Shown piece after piece: positions 18,320-31,053 of a stretch of 64,000 nt of DNA (positions are counted from its first letter, which is position 1; every line of letters starts with the position of its first letter). The notes beneath the pieces are model-generated. The model was not told the origin of the DNA. It saw only the letters and a list, made by a program, of their open reading frames with translations, and did no database searches. Source of the stretch: Streptomyces sp. F001 (lineage in GTDB: Bacteria; Actinomycetota; Actinomycetes; Streptomycetales; Streptomycetaceae); assembly GCF_004187715.1 (NCBI RefSeq), contig NZ_QZWF01000001.1:1240001-1304000 (forward strand), in the 5' to 3' direction. Made by a program: the position numbers and the translations under genes.

Positions 18320-19558
18320 ATGGAAGGCATCTCGCTGATCCTCGCGATTGTGGTGGTAACCGCACTCGCGTTCGATTTCACGAACGGTTTCCACGACACC
18401 GCGAACGCGATGGCGACCACCATCTCCACCGGTGCCCTCAGACCCAAGGTCGCGGTGGCCATGTCCGCCGTCCTCAACCTGGTCGGCGCCTTCCTCTCCG
18501 TGGAAGTCGCCAACACGATCTCCAAGGGGCTGGTCGACGAGAGCGGCATACGTCCCGAGGTCATCTTCGCCGCACTCGTCGGCGCGATCCTGTGGAACCT
18601 GCTGACCTGGCTCGTAGGCCTCCCGTCGTCCTCCTCGCACGCCCTCATGGGCGGTCTGATCGGCGCCACCATCGCCTCGGCCGGCGTGGGCGCCGTGCAC
18701 GGCGACGCGCTCGTCACCAAGGTGCTGATCCCGGCGATCGCCGCCCCGCTGGTGGCCGGCATCGCGGCGATGCTGGCCACGCGGCTGACGTACCGGCTCG
18801 GCAGGAAGGCCGACGGCAAGGCGGCCGCGAAGGGCTACCGCGCCGGCCAGATCGCCTCCGCCGGCCTCGTCTCCCTCGCCCACGGCACCAACGACGCGCA
18901 GAAGACCATGGGCATCATCACCCTCGCCCTGGTCGCCGGCGGCTCCCTCGCCCCCGACTCCGACCCCCCGATGTGGGTCATCCTCTCGGCGGGCCTGGCC
19001 ATCGCGCTCGGCACCTACCTCGGCGGCTGGCGCATCATCCGCACCATGGGCAAGGGCCTGACCGACCTCCAGCCGCAGCAGGGCTTCGCCGCGCAGACCA
19101 GCGCCGCGACGGTCATCCTGGCCTCCTCCCACCTGGGCTTCTCGCTGTCCACCACGCACTCGGTCTCCGGTGCGGTGATGGGTGCGGGTCTCGGCCGCAA
19201 GGGCGGGGTCGTGCGCTGGTCCACCGCCACCCGTATGTTCGTCGCCTGGGGCCTGACCCTGCCGGCCGCCGCGCTGGTCGGTGCCGTCGCGGAGTGGGTC
19301 ACCGGCTTCGGCTCATGGGGCACCGCGCTCGTCGCCGTCTTCCTGGTCGCCTCCAGCGCCGCGATCTGGATGCTCTCCCGGCGTGAGGTCGTCGACCACA
19401 CGAACGTCAACGACACGGCGGAGGAACCGGCCGGTGTCGTGACGACCGCGATGGCCGCCGTGGCCACTCCCCCGCCCGGCGCGGCCGAGGGCCTGACGGC
19501 CACGATCCCCGCGCAGCCCGCATCCCCGGACCAGGCGCCTTCCCGGGCCGCCGTCTGA
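18320..19558 (+). CDS. pitH2: Low-affinity inorganic phosphate transporter, Pit family (PitH2-like)
   Basis: 412 residues with about nine or ten transmembrane helices. The PiT signature appears twice: FDFTNGFHDTANAMATTIS near residue 20 and AHGTNDAQKTMGIITLAL near residue 192. Other motifs are GLPSSSSHALMGG and STTHSVSGAVMGAG. It imports metal-phosphate with protons. A cytoplasmic tail rich in Ala, Pro and Thr ends the protein. PHO boxes lie just upstream and a small membrane protein follows 31 bases after the stop, matching the genus-wide pitH2 arrangement. ATG 18320 lacks a strong ribosome binding site. Confidence 0.92.
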   Translation: MEGISLILAIVVVTALAFDFTNGFHDTANAMATTISTGALRPKVAVAMSAVLNLVGAFLSVEVANTISKGLVDESGIRPEVIFAALVGAILWNLLTWLVGLPSSSSHALMGGLIGATIASAGVGAVHGDALVTKVLIPAIAAPLVAGIAAMLATRLTYRLGRKADGKAAAKGYRAGQIASAGLVSLAHGTNDAQKTMGIITLALVAGGSLAPDSDPPMWVILSAGLAIALGTYLGGWRIIRTMGKGLTDLQPQQGFAAQTSAATVILASSHLGFSLSTTHSVSGAVMGAGLGRKGGVVRWSTATRMFVAWGLTLPAAALVGAVAEWVTGFGSWGTALVAVFLVASSAAIWMLSRREVVDHTNVNDTAEEPAGVVTTAMAAVATPPPGAAEGLTATIPAQPASPDQAPSRAAV

Positions 19559-19589
19559 GCCCCCCAGGTACGAAGGAAGCAGAAGCAGC

Positions 19590-19811
19590 ATGAAGATCGA
19601 CTGGGCGGCCCTCGGCTCCGTCTTCGGCGTCAGCCTCGTGGCCACCGTGGCCCTCGTGGGCCTGTTCACCCTCGGCATCGCGGGCCTGTCCCGCCGGGAG
19701 CGCGCGGTGGCGCAGGGCGATTCGGCCGCGCTCGCCGTCGCGGGGGCGTACGCCGCCTTCGCGGCATGTGCGGCGGCGGTGGCGTACGGGATCTATCTGA
19801 TCGTGGCCTGA
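19590..19811 (+). CDS. Small two-helix membrane protein downstream of pitH2
   Basis: 73 residues. Two hydrophobic helices (VFGVSLVATVALVGLFTLGIAG and ALAVAGAYAAFAACAAAVAYGIYLIV) flank a short charged loop RRERAVAQGD. GAAGGAAGC lies before ATG 19590. It probably shares the transporter transcript and might be an accessory subunit; nothing in the sequence proves this. Confidence 0.8.
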   Translation: MKIDWAALGSVFGVSLVATVALVGLFTLGIAGLSRRERAVAQGDSAALAVAGAYAAFAACAAAVAYGIYLIVA

Positions 19812-19821
19812 ACCTGACTCA

Positions 19822-19871
19822 ACCGACGCGCCGGGCGGTACGGGGTTTCCCGTACCGCCCGGCGCGTCGGT
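19822..19871. terminator. Strong intrinsic-type terminator hairpin
   Basis: Perfect 23-bp arms (19,822-19,844 and 19,849-19,871) with a GTTT loop, starting 10 bases after the small membrane gene stop. It separates the phosphate operon from the cobalamin riboswitch. Confidence 0.92.
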
Positions 19872-19939
19872 GTGTGGGCCTCAGCACACTCCAGCACCGC
19901 AGGTCACAGGCAAGTTGACGCCCCTTCCGACCCCGTGGT

Positions 19940-20085
19940 GGACTTCCGGGGCCATGTACGGCGGCAGGAGAGGAAGCCCGGTGTGAATCCGGCGCGGTCC
20001 CGCCACTGTGACCGGGGAAGGAACTCCCCGGGAGCCAGGAACTCTCACCGCCGGTCTCGTCGAACCAGGGCGTGGACACCCTGAG
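19940..20085 (+). promoter_or_regulatory. Cobalamin (adenosylcobalamin) riboswitch
   Basis: Conserved blocks appear in the expected order: GGAAGCCCGGTGTGAATCCG, then GCGGTCCCGCCACTGTGA, a hairpin GGGGAAGGAACTCCCC, and the B12 box GAGCCAGGAACTC at about 20,032-20,044. It lies 85-230 bases before the first cobalamin gene on the same strand, so it should repress the cob operon when adenosylcobalamin is plentiful. The exact outer boundaries (P1) are estimated. Confidence 0.93.
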
Positions 20086-20100
20086 TGAGGACATATCGCG

Positions 20101-20166
20101 ATGCTCGGCTGCCGTTCGAGGTTGAGGTTCAGTACCCGGGTTCTGCCCGACCCCGCGATCGGCTGA
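20101..20166 (+). other. Possible short leader ORF between riboswitch and cobD
   Basis: ATG 20101 opens a 21-codon frame ending at TGA 20166, five bases before the cobD ATG. It contains no conserved motif and no strong ribosome binding site. It may be chance, but the spacing would allow translational coupling. Confidence 0.2.
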
Positions 20167-20170
20167 GCCG

Positions 20171-21112
20171 ATGCGTGCCGATCGCGTCTTCGCGTACGGC
20201 GCCGCTCTCGGTCTCCTCGGCGATCTGCTCCTCGGTGATCCGCGCCGGGGGCATCCGGTCGCCGCGTTCGGGCGGGCCGCCGGTGGGGTCGAGCGGGTGC
20301 TGTGGCGGGACCACCGCGGGTGGGGTGCGCTGCATGCCGTCGTGTGTGCGGGCTCGGCGGTGGCGCTCGGGACGGCGGCCTCGCGTCTCGTACGGTCGTC
20401 TCCCGCCGCCTCCGTGGCCCTCACCGGCGTCGCCACCTGGGCGGTCGTGGGCGGGACGTCGCTGGCCCGCGAAGCCCGGGCCATCGGTCGTGCCCTGCAG
20501 GCCGGTGATGTGGAGGCAGCGCGGGCGCGGCTGCCGCATCTGTGCGGGCGGGATCCGCAGGCGCTCGACGCGGACGGGATCGCCCGGGCGGTCGTGGAGT
20601 CGGTGGCCGAGAACACCTCCGACGCGGTCGTCGGGGCGCTGGTGTGGGGGGCCGTCGGCGGGGCCGGGGCTGCTCGGGTTCCGGGCCGTGAACACCCTCG
20701 ACGCCATGGTCGGGCACAGGTCGCCCAAATACCTGCGGTACGGGTGGGCTTCCGCCCGTCTCGACGACCTCGCCGGGTGGCCGGGCGCCCGGCTGACCGC
20801 CGCACTCGCCGCGCTGGCCGGTCCCGATCCGCGGGGAGCCGTACGGGCCTGGCGCGCGGACGCCGACCGGCATCCGAGCCCCAACGCCGGGCCGGTGGAG
20901 GCCTCGTTCGCGGGGGCGCTCGGGGTCCGGTTGGGCGGACCCTGTCCTACGGGGGCCGGGTCGAGCGCCGTCCCGTGCTCAACGCGTCGGCGGGGCGCGC
21001 CGTCCGGGTCACCGACGTGGAGCGGGCGGTACGGCTGTCCCGGCGCGTCGGACTGCTCGCGCTCGGCGTCTGTGTCGCCGGGCGGCTGCTGACAAGGGGG
21101 CGTACGTCATGA
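20171..21112 (+). CDS. cobD: Adenosylcobinamide-phosphate synthase CobD/CbiB, with two compensating frame breaks
   Basis: CobD/CbiB joins aminopropanol (phosphate) to adenosylcobyric acid at the membrane. The start [21 protein letters not shown] and [25 protein letters not shown] are in one frame. The core [30 protein letters not shown]...[14 protein letters not shown] is in another, and the end [14 protein letters not shown]...[10 protein letters not shown] returns to the first. One extra base in GGGG at 20,666-20,669 and one missing base near 20,936-20,941 (GG for GGG) restore a standard protein of about 313 residues. As printed, about 90 codons would be garbled. The stop overlaps cobQ by 4 bases. 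Confidence 0.85.
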   Translation: MRADRVFAYGAALGLLGDLLLGDPRRGHPVAAFGRAAGGVERVLWRDHRGWGALHAVVCAGSAVALGTAASRLVRSSPAASVALTGVATWAVVGGTSLAREARAIGRALQAGDVEAARARLPHLCGRDPQALDADGIARAVVESVAENTSDAVVGALVWGAVGGAGAARVPGREHPRRHGRAQVAQIPAVRVGFRPSRRPRRVAGRPADRRTRRAGRSRSAGSRTGLARGRRPASEPQRRAGGGLVRGGARGPVGRTLSYGGRVERRPVLNASAGRAVRVTDVERAVRLSRRVGLLALGVCVAGRLLTRGRTS

Positions 21113-22616
21113 GTGGTGGAGGTCTGCTGGTCGCCGGCACCACCTCCGACGCCGGCAAGAGCGTCGTCACCGCCGGGATCTGCCGGTGGCTGGTGCGCCA
21201 AGGCGTGAAGGTGGCGCCCTTCAAGGCGCAGAACATGTCGTTGAACTCGTTCGTCACGCGCGAGGGTGCCGAGATCGGGCGGGCGCAGGCCATGCAGGCG
21301 CAGGCGTGCCGCGTGGAGCCGGCCGCGCTGATGAATCCCGTGCTGCTCAAGCCGGGCAGTGACCGCAGCAGTCAGGTCGTCCTCATGGGCAGGCCCGTGG
21401 GCGAGATGAGTGCGCGCGGCTACCACGGAGGGCGGCAGGAGCGGCTGCTCGGGACGGTGCTGGAGTGCCTCGCCGAGTTGCGGGGCACGTATGACGCGGT
21501 GATCTGTGAGGGGGCGGGCAGTCCCGCCGAGATCAATCTGCGCCGGACCGACATCGTGAACATGGGGATCGCCCGGAACGCGCGACTGCCCGTGCTCGTC
21601 GTCGGCGACATCGACCGCGGGGGCGTCTTCGCCTCGTTCTTCGGCACGGTCGCGCTGCTCTCGCGCGAGGACCAGGAGTTGGTCGCCGGCTTCCTCGTCA
21701 ACAAGTTCCGCGGCGATGTGTCGCTGCTCGAGCCGGGGCTGGAGATGCTCCACGGGCTCACCGGGCGGCGTACGTACGGTGTCCTGCCGTACCGGCACGG
21801 CCTCGGTATCGACGAGGAGGACGGACTGCGGGTGTCGCTGCGGGGTTCCGTCCGGGAGTCCGAGGTGTCCTCCCCCGTCGGCGAGGACATCCTCCGGGTC
21901 GCCGTCTGCGCCGTCCCGTTGATGTCCAACTTCACGGACGTGGACGCACTGGCGGCCGAACCCGGGGTCGTGGTGCGGTTCGTGGACCGGGCGGAGGAAC
22001 TCGCGGACGCGGACCTCGTCGTGGTGCCCGGCACCCGGGGGACGGTCCGGGCCCTGGAGTGGCTGCGGGAACGCGGCCTCGCGGACGCCCTCGCCCGCAG
22101 GGCCGTGGAAGGACGGCCCGTCCTCGGCATCTGCGGCGGTTTCCAGATCCTCGGTGAGCACATCGAGGACGAGGTCGAGTCGCGCGTGGGCCGGGTGGAC
22201 GGGCTCGGACTGCTGCCCGTGCGCGTGCGGTTCGCACGGGAGAAGACCCTCACCCGGCCCGTCGGCGAGGCGCTCGGCGAGCCCGTCGAGGGGTACGAGA
22301 TCCACCACGGGGTCGCCGACGTCGTAGGCGGCGAGCCCTTCCTGGACGGCTGCCGGGTCGGGCAGACCTGGGGCACGCACTGGCACGGCTCGCTGGAGTC
22401 GGACGGTTTCCGGCGGGCGTTCCTGCGCGAGGTGGCCGCCGCCGCGGGCCGCCGTTTCGTGCCGGCGCCCGACACCTCGTTCGCCGCGCTGCGCGAGGAG
22501 CAGCTCGACCGGCTCGGCGACCTGATCGAACAGCACGCGGACACGGACGCGCTGTGGCGGCTCATCGAGTCGGGCGCGCCGCAAGGACTGCCTTTCATTC
22601 CACCGGGAGCGCCCGT

Positions 22617-22620
<4 letters not shown>
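21109..22620 (+). CDS. cobQ: Cobyric acid synthase CobQ/CbiP
   Basis: 503 residues. N-terminal P-loop synthetase domain: [52 protein letters not shown]-terminal class I glutamine amidotransferase domain: [12 protein letters not shown], catalytic Cys in [11 protein letters not shown], and [11 protein letters not shown] containing the late His. CobQ amidates four side chains (b, d, e, g) of adenosylcobyrinic acid a,c-diamide. It overlaps cobD upstream and cobN downstream by 4 bases each. Confidence 0.96.
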
Positions 22621-26269
<3,649 letters not shown>

Positions 26270-26273
<4 letters not shown>

Positions 26274-28264
26274 CCACCCCGTTTCCGTTCACGGCCGTCG
26301 TCGGCCAGCACGATCTGCGGCTCGCGCTGCTGCTGAACGCCGTGTCCCCGGCGGTCGGCGGCGTGCTCGTACGCGGCGAGAAGGGCACCGCCAAGTCGAC
26401 GGCGGTGCGCGCACTGTCGGCGCTGCTGCCTCAGGTGCCCGTGGTCGCCGGGTGCCGTTTCTCCTGCGACCCCGCGGCTGCCGACCCGGCGTGCCCGGAC
26501 GGGCCGCACGAGTCCGGGCCGGGCGTGTCGCGGCCGGCGCGCATGGTCGAACTGCCCGTCGGCGCCTCCGAGGACCGACTGGTCGGCGCCCTGGACATCG
26601 AGCGGGCGCTCGCCGAGGGCGTGAAGGCCTTCGAGCCCGGCCTGCTCGCCGACGCACACCGCGGGATCCTGTACGTCGACGAGGTCAACCTCCTCCACGA
26701 CCACCTGGTCGACCTGCTGCTGGACGCGGCGGCGATGGGCGCGTCGTATGTCGAGCGCGAGGGTGTCTCCGTACGGCATGCCGCACGGTTCCTGCTCGTC
26801 GGCACCATGAACCCCGAAGAGGGCGAGCTGCGGCCGCAGTTGCTCGACCGGTTCGGGCTGACCGTCGAGGTCGCGGCCTCACGGGAGCCGGACCAGCGGG
26901 TGGAGGTCGTCAGGCGCCGGCTCGCCTACGACGACGATCCGGCCGGTTTCGCCGCGCGGTGGGCGGACGAGGAGGCCGCCGTACGGGCACGGATCGTGGC
27001 CGCGCGTGAGCTGCTGCCCTCCGTGCGGCTCGGCGACGGGGCGCTGCGGCAGATCGCGGCGACCTGTGCCGCGTTCGAGGTGGACGGGATGCGGGCCGAC
27101 ATCGTGATGGCGCGGACCGCGACCGCGCTGGCAGCGTGGGCCGGACGGCCCGATGTGCTCGCGGAGGATGTGCGGCAGGCTGCGCTGCTCGCGCTGCCGC
27201 ACCGCAGGCGGCGTAACCCCTTTGACGCGCCGGGACTCGACGAGGACAAGCTCGACCAGACGCTGGAGGAGTTCTCCGGTGAGGGCGACGAGGACCCCGA
27301 CCCGGACGGGCCCGGCGGAGGTGGCGGGCAGCCGCCGTCCGAGGGGCCGCAGGCCGATGGCGGCTCCGGCGCGCGTCCCGAGGCCGACGAGGACGGGGAG
27401 CCGCGGGCTTCCGGGGCCGGGGAGCAGACTCCCGTACGGGCGTCCGAGCCCTTCCGTGCGAAGGTGCTGAGCGTGCCGGGTGTCGGTGAGGGTGCCGCCG
27501 GGCGGCGTTCACGGGCACGGACGGAGCATGGGCGGACCACCGGGGCTCGGCGGCCCCAAGGGGCGCTCACCAAGCTGCACTTGGCGGCCACCGTGCACGC
27601 GGCCGCGCCGCATCAGCGGGCTCGGGGGCGGTCCGGGCCGGGGCTGGTGGTGCGGCGGGATGATCTGCGGCAGGCCGTTCGGGAAGGGCGCGAGGGGAAT
27701 CTCGTGCTGTTCGTCGTGGATGCCTCCGGGTCGATGGCGGCTCGGCAGCGGATGAGTGCGGTGAAGGGGGCCGTGCTGTCGTTGCTGCTGGACGCGTATC
27801 AGCGGCGGGACAAGGTGGGTCTTGTGACGTTTCGGGGGGCGGCCGCCGATGTGGCGCTGCCGCCTACCTCGTCCGTGGATGCCGCCGCAGCTCGGCTGGA
27901 GTCGCTGCCGACCGGTGGGCGTACGCCGCTTGCGGCCGGGCTGTTGAAGGCCCATGAGGTGCTGCGGGTCGAGCGGCTGCGGGATCCGGCTCGGCGGGCG
28001 CTGGTCGTGGTCGTGACGGACGGACGGGCCACGGGTGGGCCCGAGCCGGTCGCGCTTGCCGAGCGGGCGGCTCGGTTGTTCGCCGCGGAGGGTGTCGCGT
28101 CCGTGGTGGTCGACTGCGAGTCGGGGCCCGTACGGCTGGGGCTCGCGGGGCGGCTCGCGGGGGAGCTGGGCGGTACGGCGGTGACGCTGGACGAGTTGCG
28201 GGCGGACTCGATCGCCGGGCTGGTGCGGGATGTTCAGGGTGTGGCGAAGAGGAGGGCCGCGTAA
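26270..28264 (+). CDS. Chelatase ATPase subunit, fused ChlI-ChlD-like (putative cobaltochelatase AAA+/VWA protein)
   Basis: 664 residues in three parts. AAA+ domain (1-330): Walker [10 protein letters not shown], Walker [12 protein letters not shown], sensor [20 protein letters not shown]. An acidic Pro/Gly-rich linker (about 335-450). A von Willebrand A domain (about 475-664) with MIDAS motif DASGSM, then TPLAAGL and VVVTDGRA. It equals ChlI plus ChlD of magnesium chelatase and, next to CobN, takes the place of separate CobS and CobT in proteobacteria. GTG 26270 overlaps the cobN stop. Confidence 0.9.
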
Positions 28265-28863
28265 TGCCTCAGGGGCAGCCGAGTGTGGTGCCGGACGATG
28301 GCCTGACGACTCGTCAGCGGCGTAATCGGCCGCTGGTGGTCGTGCACACGGGCATCGGGAAGGGCAAGTCCACCGCCGCTTTCGGGCTGGCGCTGCGGGC
28401 CTGGAACCAGGGCTGGCCCATCGGGGTGTTCCAGTTCGTCAAGTCGGCCAAGTGGAAGGTCGGCGAGGAGAACGCGCTGCGGGTGCTCGGTGCCAGTGGT
28501 GAGGGCGGATCCGTCGACTGGCACAAGATGGGCGAGGGCTGGTCGTGGGTGCAGCGCGACGACCAGATGGACAACGAGGAGAAGGCCCGCGAGGGCTGGG
28601 AGCAGGTCAAGCGGGATCTGGCCACCGAGACGTACAAGCTGTACGTCCTCGATGAGTTCGCGTACCCCATGCACTGGGGGTGGGTCGACACCGACGAGGT
28701 GATCTCCGTGCTGCGGGACCGGCCCGGAACCCAGCACGTCGTGATCACCGGGCGGAACGCGCCGGAGAAGCTCGTCGACATCGCCGACCTCGTCACCGAC
28801 ATGTCCAAGGTCAAGCACCCCATGGACGTCGGGCAGAAGGGGCAGAGGGGCATCGAGTGGTGA
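28264..28863 (+). CDS. cobO: Cob(I)yrinic acid a,c-diamide adenosyltransferase CobO/BtuR
   Basis: 199 residues, near the usual family length. P-loop VVHTGIGKGKSTAAFG (ATP as adenosyl donor), then RAWNQGWPIGVFQFVKSAKWKVGEE, LYVLDEFAYPMHWGWV and VVITGRNAPEKLVDIADLVTDM. It attaches the 5'-deoxyadenosyl group to cobalt. The ATG shares its A with the previous TAA, and its stop overlaps the next GTG, so it is tightly coupled. Confidence 0.96.
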   Translation: MPQGQPSVVPDDGLTTRQRRNRPLVVVHTGIGKGKSTAAFGLALRAWNQGWPIGVFQFVKSAKWKVGEENALRVLGASGEGGSVDWHKMGEGWSWVQRDDQMDNEEKAREGWEQVKRDLATETYKLYVLDEFAYPMHWGWVDTDEVISVLRDRPGTQHVVITGRNAPEKLVDIADLVTDMSKVKHPMDVGQKGQRGIEW

Positions 28864-30314
28864 CTTCTGTGCCCCGGTTGGTCGTCGCCGCGCCGTCGTC
28901 CGGCAGCGGCAAGACCACCGTCGCCACGGGGTTGATGGCCGCGTTCGCCGCGCGGGGGCTCGCCGTGTCCCCGCACAAGGTGGGGCCGGACTACATCGAC
29001 CCCGGGTATCACGCGCTCGCGACCGGGCGGGTGGGGCGGAATCTCGACGCGTATCTGTGCGGGCCGGAGTTGATCGGGCCGTTGTTCCTGCATGGGGCGC
29101 GTGGGTGTGACATCGCCGTCGTGGAGGGGGTAATGGGGTTGTACGACGGGGCAGCGGGGGAGGGTGAACTGGCGTCCACCGCTCATGTGGCGAAGCTGTT
29201 GCGGGCGCCGGTGGTGCTCGTGGTCGACGCCTCGTCGCAGTCCCGGTCCGTGGCGGCGCTGGTGCACGGGTTCGCTTCCTGGGATCCGGAGGTGCGGGTC
29301 GGGGGTGTGATTCTGAACAAGGTCGCCTCCGATCGGCATGAGCTGCTGCTGCGGGATGCTCTGGACTCGGCCGGGGTGCCGGTGCTCGGCGTGCTGCGGC
29401 GGACCGCTCAGGTGGACACGCCGTCGCGGCATCTGGGGCTGGTGCCGGTCGCCGAGCGGCGGGGGGCGGCCGTGGAGGCGGTGGCCGCCATGGCCGCGCA
29501 GGTGACGGCCGGGTGTGATCTGGAGGCTCTGGCCGGGCTGGCGCGGAGTGCGGGTGCGTTGTCGGGTGCGGGGTGGGATGCGGCTGAGGTCTTGGGTTCT
29601 TCGCCCCCGCCGCCCCTTCCCGTTCCCGACCCTGGGGGCTGCGCCCCCAGACCCCCGTTTCGGCCTGAACTGCCTCGTCCTCAAGCTCCCCCAGAGGGGG
29701 CACCCTCAGACGGGCTGGTTGTTGCCGTTGCCGGTGGGGAGGCCTTCACGTTTTCCTATGCCGAGCACAGTGAGCTGCTGGCCGCTGCCGGGGCCGACGT
29801 CGTGGCCTTTGATCCGCTTCGTGATGAGCAACTGCCTGAGGGCACACGCGGGTTGGTCATCGGGGGTGGGTTTCCCGAGGTGTACGCCTCCGAGTTGTCC
29901 GCCAACGAGCCGCTCCGTAAAGCCATCGGCGAGCTTGCGCTCGCGGGCGCGCCTGTCGCTGCCGAGTGTGCCGGGCTGCTGTATCTGTGCCGGGAGTTGG
30001 ACGGGCTGCCCATGTGCGGCGTGCTCGATGCGCAGGCGCGGATGTCGGAGCGGCTCACGCTCGGCTACCGGGACGCCGTGGCCGTCAGTGACAGCGTGCT
30101 CGCCGGGGCCGGGACGCGGATGCGCGGGCACGAGTTTCATCGGACCGTGGTCGAGCCCGGGTCCGGTACCGCCCCTGCCTGGGGGATACGGGCGCCCGAG
30201 CGGCGCGTCGAAGGCTTCGTACAGCGCGGTGTGCACGCGAGTTATCTGCACACGCACTGGGCGTCCGCGCCCGGTGCGGCCCGTCGGTTCGTGGAGAGGT
30301 GCCGGACGTCATGA
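28860..30314 (+). CDS. cobB: Cobyrinate/hydrogenobyrinate a,c-diamide synthase CobB/CbiA
   Basis: 484 residues. N-terminal synthetase: APSSGSGKTTVATGL, HKVGPDYIDPGYH, VVEGVMGLYDGA. C-terminal glutamine amidotransferase: AVAGGEAFTFSYAEHSELL, GLVIGGGFPEVYA, catalytic Cys in AAECAGLLYLC, HEFHRTVVEPG and ASYLHTHWAS. It amidates side chains a and c. The linker between the domains (about residues 245-285) is unusually Pro-rich and its DNA matches a Streptomyces intergenic repeat (see separate entry). GTG 28860 overlaps the cobO stop; cobI ATG overlaps its own stop. Confidence 0.95.
   Translation: MTSVPRLVVAAPSSGSGKTTVATGLMAAFAARGLAVSPHKVGPDYIDPGYHALATGRVGRNLDAYLCGPELIGPLFLHGARGCDIAVVEGVMGLYDGAAGEGELASTAHVAKLLRAPVVLVVDASSQSRSVAALVHGFASWDPEVRVGGVILNKVASDRHELLLRDALDSAGVPVLGVLRRTAQVDTPSRHLGLVPVAERRGAAVEAVAAMAAQVTAGCDLEALAGLARSAGALSGAGWDAAEVLGSSPPPPLPVPDPGGCAPRPPFRPELPRPQAPPEGAPSDGLVVAVAGGEAFTFSYAEHSELLAAAGADVVAFDPLRDEQLPEGTRGLVIGGGFPEVYASELSANEPLRKAIGELALAGAPVAAECAGLLYLCRELDGLPMCGVLDAQARMSERLTLGYRDAVAVSDSVLAGAGTRMRGHEFHRTVVEPGSGTAPAWGIRAPERRVEGFVQRGVHASYLHTHWASAPGAARRFVERCRTS
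29599..29717 (+). repeat. Streptomyces intergenic-type repeat lying inside cobB
   Basis: This stretch has the layout of an element common between Streptomyces genes: CCCCCGCCGCCCCTTCCCG, then a hairpin CTGGGGGCTGCGCCCCCAG, then CGGCCTGAAC-GCCTCGTCCTCAAG and ACGGGCTGG. Here it is read in frame as the Pro-rich linker of CobB, with no stop created. Identification is from memory of the element, not a database search. Confidence 0.7.
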
Positions 30315-31042
30315 GCAGCAAGCTGATCGGAGTCGGGGTCGGTCCCGGCGACCCGGAGCTGGTGACCGTCAAGGGTGTCAACGCGCTGCGCGCCGCCGAC
30401 GTGGTCGTCGTCCCCGTCATGGACACCGGTGAGCGCGGGCGCGCCGAGGCGACCGTGCTGCACTACGTGCCCGAGGAGAAGGTGCTGCGGGTGGTGTTCG
30501 CGCTGAACGAGCGGAGCGACCGGGCGCGGCGCGAGGCCGCCTGGGACGCGGCGGGTGAGCGGGTCGCCGGGCTGCTGAAGCGGCATGACTCCGTGGCCTT
30601 CGCGACGATCGGGGACCCGAACGTGTACTCCACGTTCACCTATCTCGCGCAGACCATCACCGAGCTGGTCCCGGGGACCGTCGTCGAGACCGTGCCCGGC
30701 ATCACCGCCATGCAGGACCTCGCGGCGCGGTCGGGTGCCGTGCTGACGGAGGGGACCGAGCCGCTGACGCTGGTGCCGGTGACCGCCGGGGCCGCCGTGC
30801 TCAAGGAGGCGCTGAACGGGCCCGGGACCGTCGTCGCCTACAAGTTCGGACGGCAGGCGGCCGAGGTCGCGGAGGCGTTGCGGGAGAGCGGCCGGCTCGA
30901 CGGGGCCGTGTGGGGGTCGGCGCTGGGGCTGCCGGAGGAGTCCGTCCGGCCGGCCGGCGAGCTGGACGGGACTGCGCTGCCGTATCTCTCGACGCTCATC
31001 GCGCCTGCGCGGCGCGAGGGCGGGCGGGGCGGCAAGTTGTGA
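30311..31042 (+). CDS. cobI: Precorrin-2 C20-methyltransferase CobI/CbiL
   Basis: 243 residues of the tetrapyrrole methylase fold: IGVGVGPGDPELVTVKGVNAL at the start, then FATIGDPNVYSTFTYL, VETVPGITAMQDLAAR and GPGTVVAYKFGR. CobI methylates C20 of precorrin-2 using S-adenosylmethionine. ATG 30311 overlaps the cobB stop. It is the last gene of the first plus-strand run; a ZIP gene on the other strand follows 11 bases later. Confidence 0.94.
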   Translation: MSSKLIGVGVGPGDPELVTVKGVNALRAADVVVVPVMDTGERGRAEATVLHYVPEEKVLRVVFALNERSDRARREAAWDAAGERVAGLLKRHDSVAFATIGDPNVYSTFTYLAQTITELVPGTVVETVPGITAMQDLAARSGAVLTEGTEPLTLVPVTAGAAVLKEALNGPGTVVAYKFGRQAAEVAEALRESGRLDGAVWGSALGLPEESVRPAGELDGTALPYLSTLIAPARREGGRGGKL

Positions 31043-31053
31043 AGCTCGAGGGC

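Noticed and set aside
19940..20085. Riboswitch region as a tRNA or protein-coding leader
   Set aside because: The conserved blocks and B12 box fit a cobalamin riboswitch fully.
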